A stretch of 64,000 nucleotides of DNA from Alphaproteobacteria bacterium Ga0077535 (GCA_001464425.1 LNEK01000020.1:434001-498000); one strand, 5' to 3'. Positions 45,297 to 53,876 are shown, counted from the first letter of the stretch. Numbers and translations: made by a program. The notes: generated from the letters alone by a model not told the origin.

Positions 45297-46490
45297 TCAC
45301 TCCGCCGCCGCAGCTGTGTTGGATTGCAAAAATTTCTTCAGATTGCGCGCGGCCTGACGAATCCGCTGCTCGTTCTCGACAAGCGCGATGCGGACAAAAC
45401 CATCGCCATATTCGCCAAACCCTGCGCCTGGCGCGACTGCGATTTCGGCGCCTTCCATCAGACGCTTGGAAAACTCAACCGACCCCAGATGTTTGTACGC
45501 CTCCGGCACCGGCGCCCAAACGAACATCGAAGCGCTCGGCTTCGGCAATTGCCATCCCGCTTTACCAAAGCTCTCGATCAGCACATCGCGCCGCTGCTTA
45601 TAAATCGCGCGCATCTCGGCGACACAATCCTGCGGCCCATTCAGCGCCGCCGCCGCAGCAACCTGCACCGGCGTATACGCGCCATAATCCAGATACGACT
45701 TCACCCGCGCCAAAGCCGCAATCAGCCGCTCATTGCCAAGTGCAAAGCCCACGCGGAAACCGGCCATCGAATAGGTCTTCGACAACGTATTCACTTCCAC
45801 CGCGACATCGGTCGCGCCCTCAACTTGCAGCACAGACGGCGGCGGATCGCCTTCGAAGTAAATCTCCGAATAGGCCATATCCGAGAGCACGAACATGTCG
45901 TGCTTCTTCGCAAACGCGACTGCATCCTTGTAAAAATCGAGATCAGCCGTCTGCGCCGTGGGGTTCGCCGGATAGCACGTCACCATCGCAATCGGCGGCG
46001 GCACCGAATGGCGTACGGCGCGTCCGAGCCCGCTCAAATATTGCTCCGGCGTATGCGCCTCGATGTGACGGATAACACCGCCAGCCATGATGAAGCCGAA
46101 CGCGTGGATCGGATAAGAGGGGTTTGGCGTCACGATCGTATCGCCCGGCGCCGTGATCGCTTGCGCCAGATTTGCGAAGCCTTCTTTCGAACCCAGCGTC
46201 GAGACGATCTGCGTGTCAGCGTTCAGCTTCACGCCGAAGCGGCGGTCATAGTAACCCGCCATCGCTTTGCGCAGCCCCGGAATGCCGCGTGAGGCGCTAT
46301 AGCGATTGGTGCGCGGCTTACGCGCTGTCTCGCACAATTTTTCAACGATGTGCTCCGGCACCGGTAAATCCGGGTTGCCCATGCCGAAATCGATAATGTC
46401 GACGCCCTTGGCGCGCAGGCGCGCCTTCAGCTTGTTGACCTCCTCGAACACATAAGGAGGCAGCCGTTTGATCTTGTGAAAATCACTCAT
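45297..46490 (-). CDS. Alanine/LL-diaminopimelate-type aminotransferase (class I/II, AlaC-like)
   Basis: 397-residue PLP enzyme. VDIIDFGMGNPDLPVPEHIV, RYSASRGIPGLRKAMAGYYD, PNPSYPIHAFGFIMAGG, and the PLP lysine in NTLSKTYSMAGFRVGFALGN. The pattern matches the AlaC/MalY-like branch that makes alanine or, in some annotations, acts in methionine or DAP metabolism. Directly upstream of hom, so a role in aspartate-family or alanine synthesis is reasonable, but the substrate is not settled from sequence. Confidence 0.9.
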   Translation of the reverse strand: MSDFHKIKRLPPYVFEEVNKLKARLRAKGVDIIDFGMGNPDLPVPEHIVEKLCETARKPRTNRYSASRGIPGLRKAMAGYYDRRFGVKLNADTQIVSTLGSKEGFANLAQAITAPGDTIVTPNPSYPIHAFGFIMAGGVIRHIEAHTPEQYLSGLGRAVRHSVPPPIAMVTCYPANPTAQTADLDFYKDAVAFAKKHDMFVLSDMAYSEIYFEGDPPPSVLQVEGATDVAVEVNTLSKTYSMAGFRVGFALGNERLIAALARVKSYLDYGAYTPVQVAAAAALNGPQDCVAEMRAIYKQRRDVLIESFGKAGWQLPKPSASMFVWAPVPEAYKHLGSVEFSKRLMEGAEIAVAPGAGFGEYGDGFVRIALVENEQRIRQAARNLKKFLQSNTAAAAE

Positions 46491-46509
46491 CGCGGATCGT
46501 GCGCCCGCG

Positions 46510-46833
46510 TCAGTTCGGTTCGTGCGACTGACGCGTCTCTTCGAGATCCTGGCGGGCCTCTTCGAGGAACTCAGCCGGGCTCTCGGTCGCCGTCGCCGGC
46601 TGCGCGCGAGGATTAGTGCGCACAGCTTGGCCCGCCGCTACCACATCAGCCTCGACTGCCGCCCAGTGCGCCGCATCGACATTGGCGTCCGTCCCAGTCG
46701 GCACCGAGCGTAGGCTCGGATAGCCCTCGTCATTCTCAGCGCTGCGCTGGGCGAACCATTCCGGCGTCTCGCCGCTGCTGATGCAGCCGGCCAGGCCGAA
46801 ACAAAGGATCGTAGCGAGAGCTGCCAAGCGCAT
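46510..46833 (-). CDS. Hypothetical lipoprotein
   Basis: 107 residues from ATG 46833 with AGGA nine bases upstream. MRLAALATILCFGLAGCISS gives a lipobox LAGC. The mature part is polar (GETPEWFAQRSAENDEGYPS, then PAEFLEEARQDLEETRQSHE, a charged helix). No family recognised. It lies 20 bases upstream of the aminotransferase gene and may be its first operon partner. Confidence 0.75.
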   Translation of the reverse strand: MRLAALATILCFGLAGCISSGETPEWFAQRSAENDEGYPSLRSVPTGTDANVDAAHWAAVEADVVAAGQAVRTNPRAQPATATESPAEFLEEARQDLEETRQSHEPN

Positions 46834-46941
46834 TAGCGTCATTCCTGGGCGATTCAGGCCCCTAAATCCGTCCTATACCAGCCCCAGCCTTTGCGCCACC
46901 ACGCGAAGCGGCATTACACTGGCGCCAATAGGGAGACAAAC

Positions 46942-48909
46942 ATGACGGATGGGGTCGAACCCGCCGCGAAGCCCGCGCCTGCCGCCGCCCCCAGGGCCAA
47001 ACGCAAGCGCAAGCCCGCCGCCGCCAAAGCCACGCCCGCGCCGGCGCCCGAATCCGCGCCCCAGCCGGCAGCCGCCGCCGCACCGAAGCCGGCCCCCGCA
47101 GCAGCCCCGCCGCCGCTCAACGAGCTCATCATGTCACAGACGGCCGATAGCTTGGCCGCGCTCTCGAACAACCTGACCTCGGCGATGACGCGCGCCAACC
47201 AGGTGTTCTCCACAGCCTTCATCGATCAGGCGAAAGATCACAACGCCTGGCAGCCCGATCCGCTCGGCATGCAATCGGCGCTGAACGATGTTTGGTCGCA
47301 GCTCGCCCAGCAGCCCGAAACACTACGCGAAGCGCACGCCAACCTTTGGCAGCGTTACGGCGAGATCTGGCAGAAACACGCCTCCTACATGTTGACCGGC
47401 CAGCAGCCGGAAGAAGGCCCGGTGCGCGATAAGCGTTTCAAGGATCCCGAGTGGCGCTCGAACCCCGCCTTCTCAATGCTGCGCGAATCTTATCTCGCCA
47501 CATCCGCCTTCATCACCGATCTTGTCGAGCGCACCGAAGGCGTGGACGAGGCGACCAAGCGCAAGGCCGTCTTCTACATCAAGCAAGCCGTGGACGCCGC
47601 CTCTCCGTCCAACTTCTTGATGACCAACCCCGCCGCTCTGCGCGCCTTGTTCGATACGCACGGCGAGAGCTTGCTCAAGGGCGTCGAGAATCTCGCCAAC
47701 GATCTAAAGCGCGGCGATGGCGTGCTGGCGATTTCACAAACCGATCTCGCAGCCTTCAAGGTCGGCGAAAACGTCGCCACCACGCCGGGCAAGGTCGTCT
47801 TCCGCAATCGGGTGTTTGAGCTGCTGCAATACAACCCTACCACCGAGAACGTTCACGAAGTCCCGTTGCTGATCTTCCCGCCGTGGATCAACAAATTCTA
47901 CATCCTCGATCTGCAGCCCAAAAACTCGATGATCAAATGGCTGACCGATCAGGGCCACACGGTGTTCCTCGTCTCCTGGGTCAATCCCGGCGAGGATATG
48001 GCTGAGGTCACCTTCGAAGACTATATGCGCGAAGGCATTTACGACGCGGTAGAGGCGGTGACCAAAGCCGCCAAAGTCGATCGCATCAACACGGTCGGCT
48101 ATTGCGTCGGCGGCACGTTGCTCGCGACCGTCCTCGCGCACATGGCCAAGACCGGCGACAAGCGCATCCAGAGCGCCACCTTCTTCGCCAGCCAAGCCGA
48201 CTTCAAATGCGCCGGCGATCTGCTGATCTTTTCCGACGAAGCCGGCATCAAATTCCTCGAAGACAAGATGGATCAGGCCGGCGGCGTGCTCGATGCGCAA
48301 ACCATGGCCGACACCTTCAACTCACTGCGCTCGAACGATCTCGTCTGGAATTACGTCGTCGACAATTACTACATCGGCAAACAGCCGCCGCCGTTCGATC
48401 TGCTCTATTGGAACGCTGATCAAACGCGCATGCCGAAAGCGCTCCACCTCTTCTATCTGCGCAAATTCTACCGCGACAACGCGCTGACTGAAGGCAAGCT
48501 CGAACTGCTCGGCGAGCAGCTCTCGCTGAGGGACGTGAAGATCCCGATCTTCATGCAGAGTTCGAAGGAAGATCACATCGCGCCGGCGGCCAGCGTCTAT
48601 CGCAGCGCCCGCTCGTTCGGTGGCCCGGTCGAATACATCATCGCCGGTTCCGGCCACATCGCCGGCGTCATCAACCACCCAAGCGCGAACAAATATCAGT
48701 ACTGGACCAACCCCAACCTCAAAGGCGCGCTGGAAGATTGGCAAGCCTTCTCGGTCGAGCACCCGGGCTCGTGGTGGCCGCATTGGGACGCGTGGCTGCG
48801 CGAAAAGAGCGGCCCGGATGTGCCCGCACGCACACCCGGCGACGGCGAACTCGAAGTGCTCGGCGATGCGCCCGGCACGTATGTGAAAGTGCGTTCCAAT
48901 CCGGCCTAA
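46942..48909 (+). CDS. phaC: Class I poly(3-hydroxyalkanoate) synthase with basic Ala/Pro-rich N-terminal extension
   Basis: Polymerises hydroxyacyl-CoA into storage polyester on granules. 655 residues from ATG 46942 with GGGAG five bases upstream. The catalytic Cys lies in the lipase-like box NTVGYCVGGTLLATVLAHMA (about residue 390); the other triad parts are in SKEDHIAPAASVYRS (Asp) and AGSGHIAGVINHPS (His). Class I features: PPWINKFYILDLQPKNSMIK and SWVNPGEDMAEVTFEDYM. Residues 1-60 are unusual: lysine/arginine clusters (RAKRKRKPAAAKA) in an Ala/Pro-rich chain. It stands alone, with no phaA, phaB or phasin gene nearby. Confidence 0.96.
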   Translation: MTDGVEPAAKPAPAAAPRAKRKRKPAAAKATPAPAPESAPQPAAAAAPKPAPAAAPPPLNELIMSQTADSLAALSNNLTSAMTRANQVFSTAFIDQAKDHNAWQPDPLGMQSALNDVWSQLAQQPETLREAHANLWQRYGEIWQKHASYMLTGQQPEEGPVRDKRFKDPEWRSNPAFSMLRESYLATSAFITDLVERTEGVDEATKRKAVFYIKQAVDAASPSNFLMTNPAALRALFDTHGESLLKGVENLANDLKRGDGVLAISQTDLAAFKVGENVATTPGKVVFRNRVFELLQYNPTTENVHEVPLLIFPPWINKFYILDLQPKNSMIKWLTDQGHTVFLVSWVNPGEDMAEVTFEDYMREGIYDAVEAVTKAAKVDRINTVGYCVGGTLLATVLAHMAKTGDKRIQSATFFASQADFKCAGDLLIFSDEAGIKFLEDKMDQAGGVLDAQTMADTFNSLRSNDLVWNYVVDNYYIGKQPPPFDLLYWNADQTRMPKALHLFYLRKFYRDNALTEGKLELLGEQLSLRDVKIPIFMQSSKEDHIAPAASVYRSARSFGGPVEYIIAGSGHIAGVINHPSANKYQYWTNPNLKGALEDWQAFSVEHPGSWWPHWDAWLREKSGPDVPARTPGDGELEVLGDAPGTYVKVRSNPA

Positions 48910-48918
48910 GCCTGTCGA

Positions 48919-48942
48919 AGGCGGCGTGATAAAGCGCCGCCT
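48919..48942 (+). terminator. Possible terminator hairpin after phaC
   Basis: Eight-base perfect stem (AGGCGGCG with CGCCGCCT) and an eight-base loop, ten bases after the phaC stop. It is not followed by a T-run, so it may be a stability hairpin or a Rho-assisted end rather than an intrinsic terminator. Confidence 0.4.
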
Positions 48943-49055
48943 ATCCAACACAGCGCACAGGTCCCGGCCGAAATTTTCACAGCACTTTCAGCCAGCAACA
49001 AGAATCTCCGCCCGCACCAATCCGACCGACTTCGCGCGCTCCTAAACTGCCGCGC

Positions 49056-49553
49056 ATGAAACCCAGTCAGCCACTCATCAGCCCAGACAAGATCGCCGCG
49101 TTCGTCGCGGCCTTCTTGCCGTGGCTCGCATGGCTGACGCGCATAGCGCTTCTGCTCGTCGCGCCAAGGCGCAGCAAGCTGCTCAAGCGTTTTGTGCGCC
49201 GCTGCGAGCGCTCAGCTGAACACTTGGTCTTCCTCATGGCCGTCCAATGCATGGGTTCGCCGCCGCCACAGCGCACACGCCGTCCTGGCGCCACCACGCG
49301 CGGCTTCATGCGCTCAACACCAAACCTGCGCCGCTTCTTTCGCAATGGCCGCCTGCGCCTACGGGTCGGCAATCTCACTCAACGCCTAACGCGCATCACC
49401 GAAATTATGGCCGCCCCCGAACGCTTCATCGCGCGCTTCATGCGCGCCATGCGCCGCGGCATCGGCAGATCGCGCCTCATCATCACCGCACCGCCCGCGG
49501 AGTGTGCACGCACACTCGCCGCACCCGCGATCCTCACCGCCGACAGCTCGTAG
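49056..49553 (+). CDS. Hypothetical protein with one N-terminal membrane segment
   Basis: 165 residues. A hydrophobic segment (FVAAFLPWLAWLTRIALLLV, residues 16-35) followed by a highly basic remainder (SKLLKRFVRRCERSAEHLVF, then FRRNGR-like and RFMRAMRRGIGRS). No family recognised. The weak ribosome site and arginine-rich composition mean the call rests on length, position and the clear membrane segment; part could be spurious. Confidence 0.5.
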   Translation: MKPSQPLISPDKIAAFVAAFLPWLAWLTRIALLLVAPRRSKLLKRFVRRCERSAEHLVFLMAVQCMGSPPPQRTRRPGATTRGFMRSTPNLRRFFRNGRLRLRVGNLTQRLTRITEIMAAPERFIARFMRAMRRGIGRSRLIITAPPAECARTLAAPAILTADSS

Positions 49554-49657
49554 GCTCTCAATCTACTCGCGCGCACCGACTGCCTCGAAAGACCTCGAGC
49601 GCAGCCGCCAACGCTGCGCGCTTTCTTGTTGAACCGCCGGCGTCCTCGCCGGCGATC

Positions 49658-50602
49658 TCAACTCAGCCCCGCGCCCTCTTCCAACCCGAGCGCCAAGTTC
49701 AAGTTCTGCACCGCGGCGCCGCTCGCGCCTTTGCCGAGATTGTCGAGCAGCGCCACGAGCCGCGCTTCGCCATCGTGGCCAAAGACGTAGAGCTTCATGC
49801 GATTGGTGCCGTTGAGACCTTCGGGCGAAAGCGTCTTGAGACTGGTAGCTTCCGCTAGAGATGCAACTTCAACGAAGCGCTCGTCGGCATAATGCGAAGC
49901 GATTGCGCCATGCACTTCAATGAGCGTCGGCGGTTGCGGCAAAGCCATCAGCGCCAGCGGCACTTCAACGATCATGCCTTTGTAGTAACGCCCCACGCTC
50001 GGAGCGAAGACCGGCGGGCGCGACAGCCCTGCCTGCACTTGCATCTCGGGCACATGCTTGTGCTGCTGAGTCAGCCCATAAATCCGATACGGCACAGAAG
50101 TGTATTCCGGCGCGCCGGTGTTCTCGAACTCGGCGATCATCGCTTTGCCGCCGCCGGAATAACCACTCACGGCGTTGCAGAAAAATTGCCAGCCGCGCGG
50201 CACGATGCCCGCATCAACCAGCGGCCGCACCAAACCAATGAAACCCGTCGGATAACAGCCAGGATTGGAAATCCGCTTCGACGCCGCGATCTTCTCGCGC
50301 TGACCTTTCGCCAATTCCGCAAACCCGTAGGTCCACCCCTCGGCGACGCGATACGCCGTCGACGCATCGATCACCCTCACCGCATCGTTTTCGATCAGCG
50401 CCACTGCCTCGCGCGCCGCATCATCCGGCAAGCAAAGGATCACCGCATCGGCGCCATTCAGCAGCCGCTTGCGCTCGTCCGCATCTTTGCGCTTCGCCGG
50501 ATCAATCGACACAAGTTCGATGTCGCGCCGGCCTTCAAGCCGCTCACGGATTTGCAAACCCGTGGTGCCGGCTTCGCCATCGATGAAAACACGCTGCGCC
50601 AA
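49658..50602 (-). CDS. argC: N-acetyl-gamma-glutamyl-phosphate reductase (type 2 ArgC)
   Basis: Third step of arginine synthesis. 314 residues of the shorter ArgC type: [20 protein letters not shown] (nucleotide site), [20 protein letters not shown], catalytic Cys in [20 protein letters not shown], then [16 protein letters not shown] and the His region [20 protein letters not shown]. The start is TTG at 50602 with GGGAGG five bases upstream; no ATG lies before conserved sequence. It lies beyond the rpsI terminator, so it may be transcribed by read-through or from its own promoter. Confidence 0.95.
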   Translation of the reverse strand: MAQRVFIDGEAGTTGLQIRERLEGRRDIELVSIDPAKRKDADERKRLLNGADAVILCLPDDAAREAVALIENDAVRVIDASTAYRVAEGWTYGFAELAKGQREKIAASKRISNPGCYPTGFIGLVRPLVDAGIVPRGWQFFCNAVSGYSGGGKAMIAEFENTGAPEYTSVPYRIYGLTQQHKHVPEMQVQAGLSRPPVFAPSVGRYYKGMIVEVPLALMALPQPPTLIEVHGAIASHYADERFVEVASLAEATSLKTLSPEGLNGTNRMKLYVFGHDGEARLVALLDNLGKGASGAAVQNLNLALGLEEGAGLS

Positions 50603-50613
50603 GTGCGCCTCCC

Positions 50614-50652
50614 AAAAACAAAACGGGCGCTTCCCGTGAGAGAAGCGCCCGT
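50614..50652 (-). terminator. Intrinsic terminator of rplM-rpsI
   Basis: On the minus strand a perfect 11-base stem (ACGGGCGCTTC with GAAGCGCCCGT), eight-base loop, then TTTGTTTTT. It lies 22 bases after the rpsI stop and directly upstream of the argC ribosome site. Confidence 0.92.
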
Positions 50653-50674
50653 CGAGACCAGAAAGAGAAGCAGC

Positions 50675-51166
50675 TTAGCGCTTCGAGAACTGGAAGCTCC
50701 GGCGCGCTTTCGCACGGCCGTACTTTTTACGTTCAACGACGCGGCTGTCGCGCGTGAGGAAGCCAGCGTGCTTCAGAGCCGGGCGAAGCGGCGGCTCGTA
50801 ATCGGCCAGCGCCTTCGAGATGCCGTGACGCACAGCGCCAGCTTGCCCCGAGAGCCCCGAACCGACGACGGTCACGAACACGTCGAACTCGCCTTCGCGC
50901 TCGGTGACTTTGAACGGCTGGTTGATCATCATGCGCAGAACCGGGCGGGCGAAATAATCGTCCGAGGCTTTGCCATTGATCGTGATCTTGCCCTTGCCCG
51001 GCTTCACCCAGACGCGCGCGATGGCGTTCTTGCGCTTGCCGGTGGCGTAGGAGCGGCCGAGATTATCGACCTTGCGTTCGCGCAGCTCGGCGACGTTCTG
51101 TTCAACGCGCGGCGCCTGGCCGGTGATTTGGCCGAGAGATTCGAGGCCTTGAGTCGTGTCGGTCAT
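50675..51166 (-). CDS. rpsI: 30S ribosomal protein S9
   Basis: 163 residues; the extra N-terminal 35 residues are common in alphaproteobacteria. Core: [60 protein letters not shown], and the basic C-terminal tail [20 protein letters not shown] ending KR, which reaches the P-site tRNA. Cotranscribed with rplM, three bases apart. Confidence 0.97.
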   Translation of the reverse strand: MTDTTQGLESLGQITGQAPRVEQNVAELRERKVDNLGRSYATGKRKNAIARVWVKPGKGKITINGKASDDYFARPVLRMMINQPFKVTEREGEFDVFVTVVGSGLSGQAGAVRHGISKALADYEPPLRPALKHAGFLTRDSRVVERKKYGRAKARRSFQFSKR

Positions 51167-51169
51167 GGT

Positions 51170-51646
51170 TTAGCCGATCCTCGAGTTCTTGCGGTTCTTC
51201 GACTTGAAGTCGATCGTGACGGGGTTCTGCGCGGCGTGCGGGTGTTCGCTGCCGCCATAAACGCGAAGCTTCGCGAGCTGCTTGCGCGCCAGCGGGCTTT
51301 CTTTCGGCATCATGCGCTCAACGGCCTTCTCCAGAACGCGCTCAGGATGCTTGCCGGCAAGCACTTTGCCCGCAACGCGTTCCTTGATGCCGCCCGGGTG
51401 GCCGGTGTGACGGTAGTAGATCTTGTCCGTCATTTTCTTGCCGGTCAGCGCCACCTTCTCAGCGTTGATCACGACGACATGGTCGCCAGTGTCCGCGTGG
51501 GGCGTGAAATCGGCGCGATGCTTGCCGCGAAGGCGCAAAGCGATGAACGAGGCGAGACGGCCGACCACGACGCCTTCGGCATCCACAACGATCCAGCCGT
51601 TGGTGATTTCCGAGGCCTTGGCCGAGCGCGTCGATTGAGTGCGCAT
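51170..51646 (-). CDS. rplM: 50S ribosomal protein L13
   Basis: 158 residues, full length. [80 protein letters not shown] and [16 protein letters not shown] are the family signatures. First gene of the rplM-rpsI unit, with an RpoD-like promoter 31 bases upstream. Confidence 0.97.
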   Translation of the reverse strand: MRTQSTRSAKASEITNGWIVVDAEGVVVGRLASFIALRLRGKHRADFTPHADTGDHVVVINAEKVALTGKKMTDKIYYRHTGHPGGIKERVAGKVLAGKHPERVLEKAVERMMPKESPLARKQLAKLRVYGGSEHPHAAQNPVTIDFKSKNRKNSRIG

Positions 51647-51676
51647 TGGTAAGTGTCCTGACGAAACGAAGGCGCG

Positions 51677-51705
51677 CGTTTATTGCAGCGCAGAAACTGC
51701 GTCAA
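51677..51705 (-). promoter_or_regulatory. RpoD-type promoter of rplM-rpsI
   Basis: On the minus strand TTGACG (51700-51705), a 17-base spacer, then TAAACG (51677-51682). The -35 and spacing are ideal for a housekeeping promoter; the -10 is moderate. It puts transcription start about 20-25 bases before the rplM ATG. Confidence 0.65.
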
Positions 51706-51743
51706 GGGGCGTCATTTTCTATATTATTTTCAGATGGATAGTG

Positions 51744-51773
51744 TAATGGTAATATTATACCACCACACCATTA
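51744..51773. repeat. AT-rich inverted repeat at the ctaA stop codon
   Basis: TAATGGT (51744-51750) and ACCATTA (51767-51773) around a 16-base AT-rich spacer that holds its own small palindrome (GGTA-AATATT-like). The right arm contains the ctaA stop codon. It differs sharply in base composition from the surrounding GC-rich DNA. It may end ctaA transcripts or act as an upstream element of the ribosomal promoter. Confidence 0.45.
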
Positions 51774-52796
51774 CCGCCATCCAGCCCGGGCAAAAACCAG
51801 CGCCGCCATCCAGAGGAGCGCCGCGCCAGCCTGGTGGAGCAGGCTCAAAGAGAGCGGCGAGTAGGAAACCACCGTCAAAATACCGAGCGTCGCTTGGAGC
51901 AAAGCAATCCCACCAATGGCCGCCGCGGCCCAGCGCTGCGCCCCCTGCCCGCGCAGAAAACCCCACACGCCAATCACGATCGCCACCAGAGCGACGAGAT
52001 AGCCTGCAGTCCGGTGAAGCAGATGTTGCGTCGCGTGATCTTCAGTGAAGTTGAGCCAGATGGGCTCGAGCGCAAACGCGCTTGATGGGATCCACTCACC
52101 GCCGATCCACGGCCAATCCGCGTACGCGCGGCCGCCATCACTGCCGGCGAGAAAAGCACCAAGCATGGCTTGCACAAAGATCAGCGCCATCAATCCAAAA
52201 GCGGCCCAGCTCGGAACGGCTCTCCGTTCACCCGCCCGCGGCCAGGCAAAGGCGCCGAGCGCAACCCAAAGCGCCAACGCCAAAATGATCAGCGCCATAC
52301 CCAAATGAATCGCCAAACGCAGCGGACTAACATCGAGCCGCTCGAACAAGCCGCTCGTCACCATCCACCAGCCAATCGCACCTTGCGCGCCGCCAAGCGC
52401 AAACAGCGCCAACGTCATGCGGAAACGGCCGCGCAGGCGCCCGGTGAAAAGGAAGAACAAGGCCGGGAGCAGGAAAACAACACCAAGCACTTTGCCGAGG
52501 AAGCGATGGCCCCATTCCCACCAATAAATGTACTGGAACTCCGCCAGCGACATCTCGCTGTTCTGCTCCTGAAATTCGACGGTGTTCTGATAGAGCGCGA
52601 ACTCTTCGTTCCAGCGCGAATCCGTCAGCGGCGGCGTCAGCCCCTTTTCCAGATTCCATTCAGTGATCGAGAGCCCGCTATCGGTGAGCCGCGTTGCGCC
52701 GCCAACAAGGATCATCGCCAGCACCAGCGCGCAGATGACGAGCAGCCATCGGCCTACCCACACCTCTCGCGGCGGCCAAACATCCTCGCTCGTCAT
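51771..52796 (-). CDS. ctaA: Haem a synthase (COX15/CtaA family)
   Basis: Oxidises haem o to haem a for cytochrome aa3 oxidase. 341 residues from ATG 52796; an in-frame ATG 13 codons earlier is possible. Eight helices; conserved haem-binding histidines in WWEWGHRFLGKVLGVVFLLP, LAIHLGMALIILALALWVAL, NFTEDHATQHLLHRTAGYLV and LSLLHQAGAALLWMAALVFA. The first loop has the family motif VGGATRLTDSGLSITEWNLE. Alphaproteobacterial-type (long) CtaA. Confidence 0.95.
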   Translation of the reverse strand: MTSEDVWPPREVWVGRWLLVICALVLAMILVGGATRLTDSGLSITEWNLEKGLTPPLTDSRWNEEFALYQNTVEFQEQNSEMSLAEFQYIYWWEWGHRFLGKVLGVVFLLPALFFLFTGRLRGRFRMTLALFALGGAQGAIGWWMVTSGLFERLDVSPLRLAIHLGMALIILALALWVALGAFAWPRAGERRAVPSWAAFGLMALIFVQAMLGAFLAGSDGGRAYADWPWIGGEWIPSSAFALEPIWLNFTEDHATQHLLHRTAGYLVALVAIVIGVWGFLRGQGAQRWAAAAIGGIALLQATLGILTVVSYSPLSLSLLHQAGAALLWMAALVFARAGWR

Positions 52797-52880
52797 GCTC
52801 TTGCGGGTCCCTCTTCCGCTACCCATAGAACCCATGAAGCTTGACGGAAACGCGGCGCGCCGCCGCGCGGGGACACGTTG

Positions 52881-53084
52881 ATGAACAATCGCACGCGCAA
52901 AGCTGTCGGGTGCGCGGGCCTTTTGGCCTATATGGCAGTCTACGCCGTTTTGGCTGCGACTCTTGGCGCCTACTTGCTGCCAATCCTGCCCTTCTGGGGG
53001 GAACTAGTTTTCTACGCGTTCGCCGGGATCATCTGGATATTTCCCCTAAAGCCATTGTTCGGCTGGATGAACCGCAGCGCATAG
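52881..53084 (+). CDS. DUF2842 family membrane protein
   Basis: 67 residues with two helices (AVGCAGLLAYMAVYAVLAAT and ELVFYAFAGIIWIFPLKPLF), the short MNNRTRKAVG start and a WxxPxKPLFxWMxR-type ending, matching the small alphaproteobacterial DUF2842 family. Function unknown. Divergent from ctaA; convergent with the RcnB-like gene across a terminator. Confidence 0.82.
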   Translation: MNNRTRKAVGCAGLLAYMAVYAVLAATLGAYLLPILPFWGELVFYAFAGIIWIFPLKPLFGWMNRSA

Positions 53085-53085
53085 A

Positions 53086-53116
53086 AAACCGCCCCGGAGC
53101 GAGGCTCCGAGGCGGC
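53086..53116 (-). terminator. Terminator of the RcnB-like gene
   Basis: Stem CCGCC-C-CGGAGC with GCTCCG-A-GGCGG (one mismatch), loop GAG, then TTTT on the minus strand. It lies just after the RcnB-like stop and just before the DUF2842 stop, so it separates two convergent genes. Confidence 0.8.
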
Positions 53117-53141
53117 TTCCGTCCAGCGCGTCACCTAGGCC

Positions 53142-53609
53142 CTAGTTGTTGCCGAGAATGAGGCCCAGGATCACGCCAGTGGCGATGCCGACGAGGAGTA
53201 CTTCACCCCGGTCGTCGCGGACGTAGCGATAACCGCGCGGCGGCTCACGCAGACGCTCACGGCGCCAATCTACTTCGCGATAATGCTCACGCGCGTAGGA
53301 CGGGAGGCGATCGCCGCGGCGCCATTGCTGGTACGCCGGCCGATAATCGCGGCGTTGCATCTGCGCGTAGCTCGGCTGTCCGTAATAGAAGCGCGTGCCG
53401 AGATAGTAGCCATTATGTTGGCGCTGATTCCAACGCTGCGCTTGGCGCAATTCATTGCGTTGTTGGATCAGATTGCCACGTGCTTCGCGCACGTCGCGGC
53501 GTTCTTGACGCACTTCTCTGTCGCGATAAGATTGCGCGCTTGCGGCGCCGACACTAACAGGGCCTGCCATCACGAGCGCCGCGAGTGCAATTGTCTGTAA
53601 ACGTTTCAT
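53142..53609 (-). CDS. RcnB-like periplasmic protein
   Basis: 155 residues from ATG 53609 with GAGGAG seven bases upstream. Signal peptide MKRLQTIALAALVMAGPVSV GAASA. The mature part is a basic, Arg/Tyr-rich coil (REVRQERRDVREARGNLIQQ, then QWRRGDRLPSYAREHYREVD) ending in the RcnB domain PPRGYRYVRDDRGEVLLVGI and a C-terminal hydrophobic Gly-rich tail (ATGVILGLILGNN). RcnB of E. coli modulates Ni/Co export; many members have unknown, often stress-related roles. Confidence 0.83.
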   Translation of the reverse strand: MKRLQTIALAALVMAGPVSVGAASAQSYRDREVRQERRDVREARGNLIQQRNELRQAQRWNQRQHNGYYLGTRFYYGQPSYAQMQRRDYRPAYQQWRRGDRLPSYAREHYREVDWRRERLREPPRGYRYVRDDRGEVLLVGIATGVILGLILGNN

Positions 53610-53781
53610 GTCTTGCTCCTCGTATTCGCGAGACCTCGTATCTCGTGCTAAGCAGACTACGCTTCGGCGCTGAATCGGTTCTGAGGAGGTGTGCCGCAAC
53701 GTCTCGAAAAAGGCGCCACAACTTGTCGATCAGTGGCGCTAGACACATCTCGTAACAACAATTTTCGGGTGCTCTAGTCAG

Positions 53782-53806
53782 GGAACTATCCGAGCCGCCA
53801 TGCGTT
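53782..53806 (+). promoter_or_regulatory. Predicted EcfG (general stress response) promoter of otsB-GH15-otsA
   Basis: GGAAC at 53782-53786 and CGTT at 53803-53806 with exactly 16 bases between, the EcfG consensus. Trehalose synthesis genes are known EcfG targets in several alphaproteobacteria, which fits. Transcription should start about seven bases after CGTT, leaving a leader of about 65 bases before otsB. Confidence 0.82.
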
Positions 53807-53840
53807 CAACGCAGGCTGCGGGGCGCGGGCGAAATACCAT

Positions 53841-53876
53841 TCTATCCCGCACAAGCTCGATATTTTGCAGGATAGA
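53841..53876 (+). repeat. Leader inverted repeat overlapping the otsB ribosome-binding site
   Basis: TCTATCC-C-GCA (53841-53851) pairs with TGC-A-GGATAGA (53866-53876), one mismatch and a 14-base loop. The right arm contains CAGGA, the probable otsB Shine-Dalgarno sequence, and ends two bases before the ATG, so the hairpin would bury it. It could equally be a DNA operator. Confidence 0.55.

Noticed and set aside
42895-45357. 820-codon open frame on the plus strand antisense to recJ and hom
   Set aside because: It spans two well-supported genes and the gap between them, has no recognisable motif, is rich in Arg/His/Gln, and is explained by codon bias of the GC-rich sense strand.
49892-51652. 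586-codon open frame on the plus strand antisense to argC, rpsI and rplM
   Set aside because: Antisense to three certain genes and across their terminator; composition is that of a codon-bias shadow.
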